Below are positions 33,176 to 41,982 of a DNA stretch of 64,000 nt, piece after piece. The notes under the pieces are model-generated. The model did no database searches. It was not told where the DNA came from and saw only the letters and a list, made by a program, of their open reading frames with translations. The stretch is taken from the NCBI RefSeq assembly GCF_024228675.1, contig NZ_CP100461.1, positions 558,001 to 622,000 of the forward strand, written 5' to 3'. This stretch comes from Salinigranum marinum. GTDB lineage: Archaea; Halobacteriota; Halobacteria; Halobacteriales; Haloferacaceae. Numbering within the stretch: the stretch's first letter is position 1; every line of letters begins with the position of its first letter. Position numbers and translations under genes: made by a program.

Positions 33176-34108
33176 ATGGCCGGTCTCATCGCTGCACCGC
33201 TCGAAGTGTACGTCCTCGCGCTCCTCCCGGCGCTCCTCTGGGGCTTCGAGCCCGTGGTGTCGAAGCGCGGCCTCTCGCTGGGCGGGACGCCCGTGCAGGC
33301 GTCGCTCGTCGTCGTGCTCGTCGACACGTCGCTGTACTGGGCCGGACTCGTCGGCCTCTCCGTCCTGCGCGGGGGCCCGATCCTCCCGCCGCTCTCCCGG
33401 GAGATCGTCGTCGTCTTCGTCGTCGCCGGCGTCGTCGGCACCGCGATCGGCCGCCTCGCGGTGTTCGCGGGCGTCCAGCGCGTCGGTGCCTCGGTGAACA
33501 GCGCCGTCATCAGCGCCCGACCGCTCTTTGCGACCGTGCTCGCGCTGACGTTCCTCGGCGAGCCGTTCTCGCTCTCGACGGGCGCGGGGATCGTCGTCAT
33601 CGTCGTCGGCCTCGCGGTGCTGTCGACCGCCCGCGGCGGCGACCTCCGCGGGTGGGAGCCCCGGGACCTCGTCTTCCCGCTCGCCGCGGCCGGCGCGTTC
33701 GCCGTCGGTAACGTCCTCCGCCGGTTCGGGCTGACGACCTCGCCGGCAACCGCCTTGGAGGCCGTCGCGATCAACGAGACGGCCGCGCTCGTCGCCGTCG
33801 CGGCGTACGTCCTCGCGCGCAACCCCGACCACCTCCGCGCCCCGCCGAAGACGTACGGCTACTTCGCCGTCAGCGGCGTCATCACCGCCGGGGGCCTCCT
33901 CTCGCTGTTCGCCGCCTTCGCCCTCCCCGAGGGCCGGGTCGCGCTCGTCGATCCGCTCGTGGCGACCGCGCCGCTCTTTACCGCGGTGTTCGCCGCGGCC
34001 TTTCTCCGCGACCTCGAACGCGTGACCCGCGGGGTTGTCGCCGGCGGCCTCCTCGTCGTGGTCGGCGTCGCGTTCGTGACGCTCGGACCGGGTGCGGTCG
34101 GGGTGTGA
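33176..34108 (+). CDS. EamA/DMT-family transporter
   Basis: A 310-residue drug/metabolite transporter with about 10 helices in two EamA repeats. The first starts YVLALLPALLWGFEPVVSKRGLSLGGTP and the second near residue 160 (RDLVFPLAAAGAFAVGNVLRRFGL). AIGRLAVFAGVQRVGASVNSAV and YFAVSGVITAGGLLSLFAAFALPEGRVALVDPL are typical of the family. It may export a metabolite or import one; the substrate cannot be read. It starts 45 nt after the second SNF transporter gene and could be co-transcribed. Confidence 0.85.
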   Translation: MAGLIAAPLEVYVLALLPALLWGFEPVVSKRGLSLGGTPVQASLVVVLVDTSLYWAGLVGLSVLRGGPILPPLSREIVVVFVVAGVVGTAIGRLAVFAGVQRVGASVNSAVISARPLFATVLALTFLGEPFSLSTGAGIVVIVVGLAVLSTARGGDLRGWEPRDLVFPLAAAGAFAVGNVLRRFGLTTSPATALEAVAINETAALVAVAAYVLARNPDHLRAPPKTYGYFAVSGVITAGGLLSLFAAFALPEGRVALVDPLVATAPLFTAVFAAAFLRDLERVTRGVVAGGLLVVVGVAFVTLGPGAVGV

Positions 34109-34294
34109 GCCGGTGGTTCGGGCGGTCGAGCCGGGCAGTCGCTCCGTGATATCGAATCCCGACTGCGGACCGCCGTCTTCGCCGATCGATCCGCTGACTC
34201 CCTTCGCGGGTGAGACCGAAGGACAGGCTTCGAATCCCGGAATCCTTTTGATGCGGGTCGTTCACGTTCCGTCAATGACATCAGGTGGTCCGAC

Positions 34295-35842
34295 ATGACG
34301 ATGGAAGACCGGATCGAGGACCTCCGCGAACGACGCGAGCGTGCGCTGCTCGGCGGCGGCCAAGAGCGCATCGAGAAGCAACACGACAAGGGCAAGATGA
34401 CCGCCCGGGAGCGCATCGACTACTTCCTCGACGAGGGGACGTTCAACGAGTTCGACAAGTTCCGGACGCACAGAACCTCGAAGTTCGGGATGGAAGAGAA
34501 GAAGCTCCCGGGCGACGGCGTCGTGACGGGCTACGGCGAGGTGGACGGCCGGACGGTGTTCGTCTTCGCCCACGACTTCACCGTCTTCGGTGGCTCGCTC
34601 GGGGAGGTCATGGCCGAGAAGATCTGCAAGGTGATGGACAAGGCGATGGAGGTCGGCGCGCCGATCGTCGGCCTCAACGACTCCGCGGGCGCGCGCATCC
34701 AAGAGGGGGTCAAGTCGCTCGCGGGCTTCGCCGACATCTTCCACCGCAACCAGCAGGCCTCCGGTGTGGTGCCGCAGATCTCTTCGATCATGGGGCCGTG
34801 TGCCGGCGGCGCGGTGTACTCGCCCGCCATCACCGACTTCATTTTCATGGTGCAGGACACCTCCCACATGTTCATCACCGGGCCGGACGTCATCAAGACG
34901 GTCACCGGTGAGGAGGTCTCGTTCGAGGAACTCGGCGGGGCGAAGACCCACGCTTCGAAAACCGGTGTCGCACACAAGACGTTCGCGGGCGAGGAGGAGG
35001 CGCTGGACAACATCCGCCGCCTGCTGTCGTACCTCCCGCAGAACAACGTCGAGGACCCGCCCAGAGTCGAGCCGTGGGACGACCCCGAGCGCGAGGCCGA
35101 CGTCACGGGCGTCGTGCCGGACGCGGCACAGAAGCCCTACGACATGACGAGCGTCGTCGACGAGGTGGTCGACGAAGGCTCGTTCTTCGAGATTCACGAG
35201 GAGTGGGCGCGGAACATCGTCGTCGGCTTCGGCCGCCTCGACGGTCATTCTGTGGGAGTAGTCGCCAACCAGCCCCGCGCGAACGCCGGCACCCTCACGG
35301 TTGACGCCTCGATGAAGGGTTCGCGGTTCATCCGGTTCTGTGACGCGTTCAACGTTCCCATCCTCACGTTCGTCGACGTGCCGGGGTACATGCCCGGGAC
35401 GGAACAGGAACACCGCGGCATCATCCGCCACGGCGCGAAACTCCTCTACGCCTATTCGGAGGCGACGGTGCCCCTCCTCACGGTCATCACCCGCAAGGCG
35501 TACGGCGGCGCGTACTGCGTGATGGCGTCGAAACACATCGGCGGCGACGTCAACTACGCGTGGCCCACCTCCGAGATCGCCGTCATGGGGCCGCAGGGCG
35601 CGGTCAACATCCTCTACAGCAGCGAACTCGACGCCGCCGACGACCCCGAGGCCCGCAGGCAGGAACTCATCGACGAGTACCGCGAGGAGTTCGCCAACCC
35701 CTACACGGCCGCGGATCGGGGCTTCGTCGACGACGTGATCGAGCCCACCGAGACGCGGGCGCGACTCGTCGACGACCTCCGGATGCTGAAGACGAAGCGC
35801 GGCGACCAGCCCGACAAGAAACACGGGAACCTCCCGATCTGA
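34295..35842 (+). CDS. pccB: Propionyl/acetyl-CoA carboxylase carboxyltransferase (beta) subunit
   Basis: A 515-residue carboxyltransferase that moves carboxyl from biotin to propionyl-CoA (and probably acetyl-CoA). Signatures are the N-terminal KGKMTARERIDYFLDEGTFNEFDKF, GLNDSAGARIQEGVKSLAG, MGPCAGGAVYSPA and, in the C-terminal half, TFVDVPGYMPGTEQE and ARANGG-like oxyanion segments (ITRKAYGGAYCVMASK). pccX begins on the very next base. The biotin carboxylase/BCCP partner is encoded at 49458-51278. Together they make (S)-methylmalonyl-CoA from propionyl-CoA. Confidence 0.95.
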   Translation: MTMEDRIEDLRERRERALLGGGQERIEKQHDKGKMTARERIDYFLDEGTFNEFDKFRTHRTSKFGMEEKKLPGDGVVTGYGEVDGRTVFVFAHDFTVFGGSLGEVMAEKICKVMDKAMEVGAPIVGLNDSAGARIQEGVKSLAGFADIFHRNQQASGVVPQISSIMGPCAGGAVYSPAITDFIFMVQDTSHMFITGPDVIKTVTGEEVSFEELGGAKTHASKTGVAHKTFAGEEEALDNIRRLLSYLPQNNVEDPPRVEPWDDPEREADVTGVVPDAAQKPYDMTSVVDEVVDEGSFFEIHEEWARNIVVGFGRLDGHSVGVVANQPRANAGTLTVDASMKGSRFIRFCDAFNVPILTFVDVPGYMPGTEQEHRGIIRHGAKLLYAYSEATVPLLTVITRKAYGGAYCVMASKHIGGDVNYAWPTSEIAVMGPQGAVNILYSSELDAADDPEARRQELIDEYREEFANPYTAADRGFVDDVIEPTETRARLVDDLRMLKTKRGDQPDKKHGNLPI

Positions 35843-36097
35843 ATGTCGATCGATCTCGACCTCCCCGACGACGCGACCGAGGACGAGGCCGCGGCCATCG
35901 CCGCCGCCGTCTCCGCACACATGCGCGACCAGGCCGTGGCCGCCGCGGCCGCCGCGGCCGCGACCGAAGAGACGTGGCAGGACCGCAAGTGGAGGTTCGC
36001 CGGCCGCGTCGACGCGCTCCAGAGTCGCCGGACGCGCGTCCCCGACGGCACCCCGACGAACGCCTGGGTCGCCGCGAGCCGCGCGGACCGGTTCTGA
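35843..36097 (+). CDS. pccX: Acyl-CoA carboxylase small subunit PccX
   Basis: An 84-residue protein that starts immediately after the pccB stop. It has an acidic N-terminus, a long Ala-rich helix ([22 protein letters not shown]), then [15 protein letters not shown] and a final [24 protein letters not shown]. This ends in the same basic WxxxxR/NAWxxAxR pattern as the third, small subunit described for the haloarchaeal propionyl-CoA carboxylase of Haloferax mediterranei, and resembles the epsilon subunit of actinobacterial carboxylases. It is thought to stabilise the complex. Confidence 0.88.
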   Translation: MSIDLDLPDDATEDEAAAIAAAVSAHMRDQAVAAAAAAAATEETWQDRKWRFAGRVDALQSRRTRVPDGTPTNAWVAASRADRF

Positions 36098-36132
36098 CAC
36101 CGGGCGGCACGACGCGCGGCGTCCGGGGCTGA

Positions 36133-36420
36133 TCATCCCCTCCTCTCCCTCCGAGACGCGGTGAACACCCGGCCAGCGAGCTCCAGCCGCGCCACGGCGT
36201 CCCAGCACGGGTCGAGCGCGTCGGCGACTGACCCATCTCTCGGCGTCGGTGCTGCCCGTTCGATGACCGCGAGGGTGTTCTCCGGCGCGCGCCGTACAGC
36301 CGCGGTGACCGGCGGTGAGCGATGAGCCGGAGACGGCTCCTGTCGGTGACCGAGCAGAAGAACGGCCCGACAGCGCCGCCGCTGGGCGTGACGAACCTGC
36401 GGGTCGGCGAGGGCGCGGTT
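36133..36420 (-). pseudogene. Probable truncated or frameshifted coding remnant, no start codon
   Basis: An open frame with strong haloarchaeal codon use ends at a TGA on the minus strand (36133-36135). Reading back, the encoded stretch includes LADPQVRHAQRRRCRAVLLL, then ENTLAVIERAAP and GSVADALDPCWDAVARLELA. It is continuous into the 3' end of rps17e with no ATG, GTG or TTG start. The composition and helix pattern look like a real small protein whose 5' end is missing or frameshifted. It occupies most of the gap between pccX and rps17e, where otherwise nothing is seen. Confidence 0.45.
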
Positions 36421-36442
36421 CGCAGTCAGCCTCGAAGGAGAG

Positions 36443-36640
36443 TTACGCCGATGCGGCCTGTGCGCTGGCCTTCTTGCGCGTGATGTAGCCCGCGATGCGG
36501 TTACGGACGCCTTTCGACTCGACGTTCGTGAGCTTCGTGACGCTGTCCTTGTTCGTCTCGAACTCCGTGTTGAACGCCTGCGGATACCGCTCGAGGAGGA
36601 GGTTCCCGAGCTGTTTCACGTACTTGGGCTTGATCGCCAT
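36443..36640 (-). CDS. rps17e: Ribosomal protein S17e
   Basis: A 65-residue small-subunit ribosomal protein. MAIKPKYVKQLGNLLLERYPQAF, then TNKDSVTKLTNVESKGVRNRIAGYITRKK, matches archaeal S17e throughout. The ATG at 36640 is chosen; an upstream start would add nine residues not found in the family. A TATA-like element lies 23-30 nt upstream. The codon frame ends with a short Ala/Ser tail. Confidence 0.96.
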   Translation of the reverse strand: MAIKPKYVKQLGNLLLERYPQAFNTEFETNKDSVTKLTNVESKGVRNRIAGYITRKKASAQAASA

Positions 36641-36662
36641 GCCCGACGTTTGCTCGCTGGCG

Positions 36663-36670
36663 CACAAAAA
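36663..36670 (-). promoter_or_regulatory. TATA-like box for rps17e
   Basis: On the minus strand GTTTTTGT lies 23-30 nt before the S17e ATG, an appropriate position for a leaderless ribosomal-protein gene. Confidence 0.45.
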
Positions 36671-36736
36671 CGATTCGTTACGCGTCGTCGACCCACGCGG
36701 CGGTCCGCGTCCGAGCTACGATCGTGAACGACCCGC

Positions 36737-37918
36737 TCAGTCGCGCGCCCGCCGTCGAGCGGCGAGCCCCACGACGGCGCACGCGGTGACCGCGGCGGGA
36801 ACCCCGAACCCGGGCAGCCCCTCCGATGTCGACCCGGCGGTTCCCTGCGGCGTTCCAGTCCCCGACGCGTTGCCCGTCCCGCTCGTCGTCGTCGCGCTCG
36901 TGGGCCGCTCTGTCCCGGCACCGCCGGTCGCGTTCTCGACGGCGGCACCGGTCGCGGTGGCGACGCTCCCACTCGCATCGGGGCTGGCGGTCCGGTCGCC
37001 GTCGATCGCGGGGAAAGGCGTCTCGGCTGGCGTCGTTCCGTTGCCGCCCGCGCCGTCGTCGTCGATCACGAGCACCGACGAGGCGGTCGACGCGCCGTCG
37101 TCGGCGAACAGCGTGTACGTTCCCGGGGGGAGTTCCGAGGTGTCCAGTTCAGCCGCCCACTCGCCGGTCGACCCGTTGACGGTCGCCACTTCGCCGGTCG
37201 CGACCTGGCGCTCGCCGTCGAGGAGGTCGACGACGACGCTCGTCTCCTCGCCGCGGTTCGACGACCCCGACACCGTCACCGCCTCCTCCCGGGGGACGGC
37301 GTCGTCCGGGAACGGGTCGATCGCGAGCGACGGGGTCTCCCCGCGGATCGTCAGTTCGACGACCTCGTCGCCACCGTACGCGCTCTTCACCACGTCGATC
37401 GCCTGCTGGCGTCGCATCTCCGACGGGAGCGCGTCGCGGCCGAGCGTCTCGGTCGTCGTGAACGCGCCGTCCGCGCGCGGACTGACGACGAGCAGGGTGT
37501 ACGCCCCCCGCCGGCCGAAGGATTCGTACGCCACCGAGAACGTCCCCCCGGTGACGGACTCGGTCTCCATCGCCCCCGCCGTGCCGTCGGCGTCGAGGAA
37601 CCGCCCGCGCGGCCCGACGAGATAGAGCCGCACGTCCTCGACCTCCGCTGTCTCGCCCGACACCACGACGGCGTCGCCGACGCCAGCGGCGATCGTCGTC
37701 GGGGCCACCGTTACGTTCAGCGTCGCGCCGACGACGCGCTCGGTGTCGCTCCGGAGCCCGCCGTCGCGTGGTCGATCCACCTGTTCACCGTCCACGCTCG
37801 CCGTCCCGGCGGCCGGCACGGCCACGGCTCCGCCGACCACGCTCCAGACGCACAGCGCGATCAGTACGGCGGCGATCCCCGTCCGGCCAGTCCGTCGGTG
37901 TCGTCTCCTGCGTCGCAT
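36737..37918 (-). CDS. Secreted surface protein with PGF-CTERM-like anchor
   Basis: A 393-residue exported protein. A basic N-terminus ([14 protein letters not shown]) precedes a hydrophobic helix and an AVAVPAAG cleavage region. The ectodomain is beta-rich and holds Ig-like repeats (TIAAGVGDAVVVSGETAEVEDVRLYLVG; VSGSSNRGEETSVVVDLLDG). A Thr/Ser/Gly-rich, probably glycosylated linker leads to a C-terminal tripartite signal: LPGFGVPAAVTACAVVGLAA then RRRARD. This is the PGF-CTERM pattern recognised by archaeosortase A for lipid attachment at the cell surface. Specific function unknown. Confidence 0.85.
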   Translation of the reverse strand: MRRRRRHRRTGRTGIAAVLIALCVWSVVGGAVAVPAAGTASVDGEQVDRPRDGGLRSDTERVVGATLNVTVAPTTIAAGVGDAVVVSGETAEVEDVRLYLVGPRGRFLDADGTAGAMETESVTGGTFSVAYESFGRRGAYTLLVVSPRADGAFTTTETLGRDALPSEMRRQQAIDVVKSAYGGDEVVELTIRGETPSLAIDPFPDDAVPREEAVTVSGSSNRGEETSVVVDLLDGERQVATGEVATVNGSTGEWAAELDTSELPPGTYTLFADDGASTASSVLVIDDDGAGGNGTTPAETPFPAIDGDRTASPDASGSVATATGAAVENATGGAGTERPTSATTTSGTGNASGTGTPQGTAGSTSEGLPGFGVPAAVTACAVVGLAARRRARD

Positions 37919-38077
37919 GTTCCTCGCCAGCGGGGCACGGTCGCCGCCCCGGCCGGCGCTCGACCGACGACTCCGCGACGAACGGCATCACTCTTTGGTC
38001 CGCAGAATCGCGACTGATACCCGGCTCCGGTCGACGGCCGGCGACCGCGCGGCACCGACCCGCGCGATCGGCCCGGC

Positions 38078-38740
38078 TCACCGGCGGTCGCGCCAGCCGG
38101 TCTCGTGGTCGAGTCGCGCGAACGCCTCCCGCTCGGCCGCCCCGCCGCACGTCTCGACGGTCTCGGCGAAGTACGCGAGGCGGTCGAGCAGCCGCGCCGT
38201 GTCGTAGCCGGGCACGTCGAGCCGCGACGCGGCGACGGTGGCGTCGACGACGGCGTACAGGCCCCGGTCGATCGTCCGCGGCCGTCGGCGTCGGACTGCA
38301 CCGGTCTCGGGGCGGAGTCGCCATCGCTCCCACTCGGTGTCGCCCTCCTCGCCGGCGTTGATCCGCTCGGCCGCGACGCGGACCCAGGCGTCGGCGCTGT
38401 CGAGCACCGGCGCGGGCTCTTCCCGGATCGTGAGCGCCGCGTCGACGAAGTCCCGCGCGTCGGCGACGAACTGAACGACCCCGCCGGCACGCCGGTGGAA
38501 GTTCCGGCGCGTCCGCGTGTTGCCCCACGTCACCGCCTCGACGGGTTCTTGGGACCAGCAGTCGAGACCGCCGTCGGGCGCGTGGAGCCCGAGCACCGCG
38601 ACGTTCCACAGGCCGTTCGGCCCGAGCGTCGTCACCACCGACTCGGTGACGCCGTCGAGCGCGACCGGCCAGCCGTCGTCGCGGTCGATCTCGCCGACGT
38701 TCCCCCCGGCCTCGCCGCCCCGATCGCCCGCATCGGTCAC
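38078..38740 (-). CDS. DUF447-family protein
   Basis: A 220-residue protein beginning at a GTG that overlaps the stop of the CitG-like gene by 4 nt (GTGA), so the two are coupled. The middle has WGNTRTRRNFHRRAGGVVQFVADARDFVDAAL, then EPAPVLDSADAWVRVAAER. This matches DUF447, a conserved archaeal family of unknown function with a predicted flavin-binding split-barrel-like fold. Archaeal relatives tend to sit beside C1/cofactor genes. It is the last gene of the minus-strand group with CitG-like, Dus-like and cofD. Confidence 0.75.
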   Translation of the reverse strand: MTDAGDRGGEAGGNVGEIDRDDGWPVALDGVTESVVTTLGPNGLWNVAVLGLHAPDGGLDCWSQEPVEAVTWGNTRTRRNFHRRAGGVVQFVADARDFVDAALTIREEPAPVLDSADAWVRVAAERINAGEEGDTEWERWRLRPETGAVRRRRPRTIDRGLYAVVDATVAASRLDVPGYDTARLLDRLAYFAETVETCGGAAEREAFARLDHETGWRDRR

Positions 38741-39570
38741 ACCTCCCACCCCCGTTCGAGCGCGACGAACAGCGCCGCCGCGGTGAGGTCGGCGGTCGTC
38801 CCCGGGTTGATCCCCTCGGCGACGAACTCGTCGGCCAGCTCGGCGGCCGCGTCGAGGTCCGTCCCGACCGCCGCGGCCCGCGCTCGGACGTCTCGCGCCG
38901 CGGCCGGCCCGTGCTGGACGGCCACCAGGCTGTCGGGCTCGCCGGCGAGGAGTTCGAGGAACGCCCGCGCGGCGCGCTCGGTCGCCGTTCCCTCGCCGTC
39001 GAGGACGCCGTCGGCGACGGAGAACGACCGCGGGAACCCGTCGGTCCACTCGCGGGCGTTGCCGTCGTGCGGGGCCGACAGCTCCATCAGGTCCCAGAGC
39101 GTCAGGCCCCGCTCGCGGATCTCGTCCACGGCGTCGGCCCCGCGTCGCACGTCCGGCACGTCGAGGTCCGCCGGCGGGTCGCCGACGGCGACGTCGACGT
39201 GATCGAACGCGCGGTAGAAGCCGCAGGCGTCCGCGACGGTCGTCCTCCGGCAGACCTCGCGGACGCCCGTCGGCGAGAGCCGTTCCGCCGCGGCCGCCCG
39301 CACGAGCGGTACGAGGTTCAACAGGCAGCCGAACTGGGTGTTGCCGCCGCCCTGCTGGCTCATGCCCTCGACGCACTCCTCGAAGGCCGCGCCGACGCTG
39401 GCGTCCGTCTCGGCCGCACGGAGGCCGGCTCCCGCGCCGACGCTTCCGGCGAGGAAGTGCTCGAAACGGAGGTCGTCGTACTCGCGGTGGCGGTCGACGT
39501 TGCCGGGTTTGGGTGTGCCGGCCACCTCGAGGAGGAGCGCTAGCTGTGCGTTGTCCGCCGGGGTTCGCAT
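38737..39570 (-). CDS. CitG/MdcB-like triphosphoribosyl-dephospho-CoA synthase family protein
   Basis: A 277-residue protein with the family motif TPKPGNVDRHREYDDL near residue 18. GGGNTQFGCLLNLVPLVRA and the C-terminal AEGINPGTTADLTAAALFVAL complete the pattern. In bacteria the family builds the prosthetic group of citrate lyase; haloarchaea lack that enzyme, so the archaeal branch probably makes a different phosphoribosyl-linked cofactor. It is coupled to the DUF447 gene, which argues for a shared pathway. The start is the ATG at 39570; a minus-strand TATA-like TCTTTACGT lies about 20-28 nt upstream. Confidence 0.8.
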   Translation of the reverse strand: MRTPADNAQLALLLEVAGTPKPGNVDRHREYDDLRFEHFLAGSVGAGAGLRAAETDASVGAAFEECVEGMSQQGGGNTQFGCLLNLVPLVRAAAAERLSPTGVREVCRRTTVADACGFYRAFDHVDVAVGDPPADLDVPDVRRGADAVDEIRERGLTLWDLMELSAPHDGNAREWTDGFPRSFSVADGVLDGEGTATERAARAFLELLAGEPDSLVAVQHGPAAARDVRARAAAVGTDLDAAAELADEFVAEGINPGTTADLTAAALFVALERGWEV

Positions 39571-39889
39571 GACCGGCCGTAACGCGGCGGTACGTAAAGA
39601 CTCTGCGCGCTGATTACGGCCGTGTATTGGGGCCGAGCTACCGCTCGGTTCGGTGTGAAAACGAGGGCCACCCGAGTGGGGGGGAAGTGGGGGGAGAGAA
39701 GTCGGATGACGCCTCATCAGATCGTTGTGAGTTGTGGGACTTCAAAGTTTCCACTTAGGCCGGGAGTATAAGTCCAAAGGCGCGGTCGAGATCGCCACGA
39801 TGGCTGGACGGCGGCGGGCACGGCTCAGGGTTTCCGAGGAGGCTCGGCGGCACGCGAGCGGGCCGCCTGGCGGGCCACGCCACCACGCC
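39571..39889. other. Intergenic 319 bp with an unexplained forward TATA-like motif
   Basis: No gene is supported. A forward GAGTATAAG motif near 39765-39772 precedes an ATG at 39800, but the frame there runs antisense into the Dus-like gene and has poor composition. Promoter elements for the CitG-like gene lie at about 39589-39597. The remainder is G-rich (around 39675-39700), without repeats. Confidence 0.5.
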
Positions 39890-40753
39890 TCACACGCGGT
39901 CGGCCGGGTCGCGCTCGAACCGCCGGGCGACGCCGTCCGCGTCGCCGGCGTGATCCGTGTCGGGGTCCTTCTCGATGCCCCTGCGGGCCGCGAACCACTC
40001 GTCGACCGCTCGCCGAACCTGGCGAAGCGCCTCCCGGTCGGTGCTCGGACGGCCGACGCTCACGGCGTCTGCGCCGTAGCCGAGATACTCCGACACCGTC
40101 ACGCGGTCGCGCACGCCGTTGTTGGCGACGAGCACGAGTTCGGGTGCCGCCTCGGCCACGTCCGCGATCACCGCCTCGGAGTCCATCGCGTCGACGTGGA
40201 AGACGTCCGCGCCCGCCGCTCGGACCCGACGCGCCGTCTCCGCGAGGTCGACGCCGTCGACCTCCGCGCGCACCTTCACGCTCACCGGAGCCCCTGCGTC
40301 TGCCGCCGCTGAGACATACTCGCAGAGCCGCTCCGTGTCCCGCAGGAGCGTCTCGCCACAGCCGACGCGACAGAGCTCCTCCTGGCGGCAGTGGGCGTTC
40401 ACTTCGAGCAGGGCGTCGTGGGCCGCACACACCCGCGCGGCGACGCCGACCGGCCCGACGGTCGCGCTGCGGACGTTCACGCCCGCGCGGATCGGCGACT
40501 CCGCGAGCGCGGCGAGCTGGAAGTCGAGGAACACCAGTGGATCGGGCGGTAGAAACTCCGACCGCTCGCGCATGACGAGCGCACGGGCGGCGTCCCGCGA
40601 GCGTGCGTCGAGCGCGACCCCACCGAGCATCGCGAGGTCGGCGAAGTCGCTCCCGTCGTGGGCCCACCGTGCGTCGGCCTCTCCGGAGAGGCTCGCGAGG
40701 ACGAGCCGGACGTCGCCGCGGTCGGGCGCTCCAGCGTCGGTCCGTCGGATCAC
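39890..40753 (-). CDS. Dus-like flavoprotein (TIM-barrel)
   Basis: A 287-residue protein of the dihydrouridine synthase/dihydroorotate dehydrogenase-like TIM-barrel family. The key cysteine-containing segment is [20 protein letters not shown], with C122 or C132 as candidate proton donor. The flavin-phosphate region near the end is [29 protein letters not shown]. In methanogens such proteins are listed as methanogenesis marker or Dus-like. Its start overlaps the cofD stop by 4 nt, so it is coupled to F420 synthesis. It could modify tRNA, or reduce a cofactor precursor; position favours the second. Confidence 0.72.
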   Translation of the reverse strand: MIRRTDAGAPDRGDVRLVLASLSGEADARWAHDGSDFADLAMLGGVALDARSRDAARALVMRERSEFLPPDPLVFLDFQLAALAESPIRAGVNVRSATVGPVGVAARVCAAHDALLEVNAHCRQEELCRVGCGETLLRDTERLCEYVSAAADAGAPVSVKVRAEVDGVDLAETARRVRAAGADVFHVDAMDSEAVIADVAEAAPELVLVANNGVRDRVTVSEYLGYGADAVSVGRPSTDREALRQVRRAVDEWFAARRGIEKDPDTDHAGDADGVARRFERDPADRV

Positions 40754-41763
40754 CGCGCTCGTCCCTCCGGCTCCCCGACCAGCGCCAGCGCGTCGCCGAC
40801 CGCGTCGAGGACGCGCCGGGCGTCGGCCGCGTCGTCGATCCGGGTGTCGGTCCGGACGACCGGGCGATCCAGCTCGGTGTCGTCCGCCCCGTCGAGGACG
40901 AACGCGTCGGCGAAGGGGTACGCCTCGGCCACGCCGGCGGTCGACGGCTCCAGTCCGACGCCGCGCATCAACTCGGCCGCGGGCCCCGAGAACACCTCGC
41001 GACCGACGAACGGCGACACCGCGACGACCGCGGTCTCCGACAGCGCCGCCTCGATCCCTGGGACGGCCAGCATCGGGCCGACGCTCGTCACGGGGTTCGA
41101 CGGGCCGACGACGACCGGCTCCGACAGTGCCGCCCGGACCGCAGACGTCGGGGCGGCCTCGTCCGCTCCGCGGAACTCGACGTCCTCGACGGTCGGCTCG
41201 GCGCGTCGGTGAACCCAGTACTCCTGGAAGTGCAGCGGCCCCTCGTCGGTGTGGACGATCGTGGCGACCGGATCGTCGCTCATCGGGACGAGATCGATCT
41301 CGAGGTCGAACGCCGCCGCCAGGGTCCGTGTCACCTCGGTCAGCGTGTGTCCCTCGTCGAGGAGCGAGGTCCGCGTCAGGTGGACCGCGCGGTCACGGTC
41401 GCCGATCTCCATGAACTCAGCCACCGCCGAGAAGCGTCGCCAGCGGGCGATCTCTCTCCCTCGCGTCTGTGCGGCGTCCGGGAGGTAGCGAGGCCCCGTC
41501 TCCAGTCCGCTCTCTGCCGCGAGTCGGCGGAGTTCGTCGTGGGTCGCGGTCGTGTCGCCGTCGATCCCCCACCACCGCTCGCGGTCGAGGACGCCGCCCC
41601 CGTGGAACAGGACGGTATCGATGTCCGGACAGACGAGGTGGCCGCCGAGCTCGACGTCGTCGCCCGTGTTCCCGACGACGGTCACTGCCCCGGGCTCGAA
41701 CGTCGAGCCGAGGCCGTCGAGGAGCTTGGGCGTCCCCGTTCCGCCGGCGAGGAACGTCACCAT
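40750..41763 (-). CDS. cofD: 2-phospho-L-lactate transferase (F420 biosynthesis)
   Basis: A 337-residue CofD that joins the lactyl- (or phosphoenolpyruvyl-) phosphate moiety to the Fo precursor of coenzyme F420. It opens with the nucleotide-binding [18 protein letters not shown], followed by [43 protein letters not shown] and [22 protein letters not shown] are also typical of CofD. It heads the minus-strand group with the Dus-like, CitG-like and DUF447 genes and is divergent from the TetR gene. Confidence 0.93.
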   Translation of the reverse strand: MVTFLAGGTGTPKLLDGLGSTFEPGAVTVVGNTGDDVELGGHLVCPDIDTVLFHGGGVLDRERWWGIDGDTTATHDELRRLAAESGLETGPRYLPDAAQTRGREIARWRRFSAVAEFMEIGDRDRAVHLTRTSLLDEGHTLTEVTRTLAAAFDLEIDLVPMSDDPVATIVHTDEGPLHFQEYWVHRRAEPTVEDVEFRGADEAAPTSAVRAALSEPVVVGPSNPVTSVGPMLAVPGIEAALSETAVVAVSPFVGREVFSGPAAELMRGVGLEPSTAGVAEAYPFADAFVLDGADDTELDRPVVRTDTRIDDAADARRVLDAVGDALALVGEPEGRAR

Positions 41764-41945
41764 AGCACCGTGCTATGTGGACCGGTGGTTTGAAACTTCC
41801 TGCATCGGCGTCGTACTGGTCCGCGTCGTGGATATTCTGCGCAGGGCCACCGATCGGGACACCCGACTGCCGAGCGTGACGCGGCGACCGGCGAGTCATC
41901 GCGTGGACCACGAGAGCGGTCCGCAGGGGCGGAGACGAATCCGTG

Positions 41946-41971
41946 GATATTTGACTGACTGGTTAGTCAGT
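41946..41971 (+). promoter_or_regulatory. TetR operator overlapping the promoter of the TetR/MATE pair
   Basis: ACTGACT (41954-41960), a 4-nt spacer GGTT, and AGTCAGT (41965-41971) form a perfect inverted repeat of 7-bp arms. It ends 11 nt before the tetR ATG and directly follows a TATA-like GATATTT (41946-41952). A bound TetR dimer would block RNA polymerase, so the regulator should repress itself and the coupled MATE pump. Confidence 0.75.
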
Positions 41972-41982
41972 TCGAACACTGA

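Noticed and set aside
39734-40312. Plus-strand frame with a TATA-like motif and ATG at 39800
   Set aside because: It is mostly antisense to the Dus-like gene, rich in Arg and His, and matches no family; the motif is probably chance.
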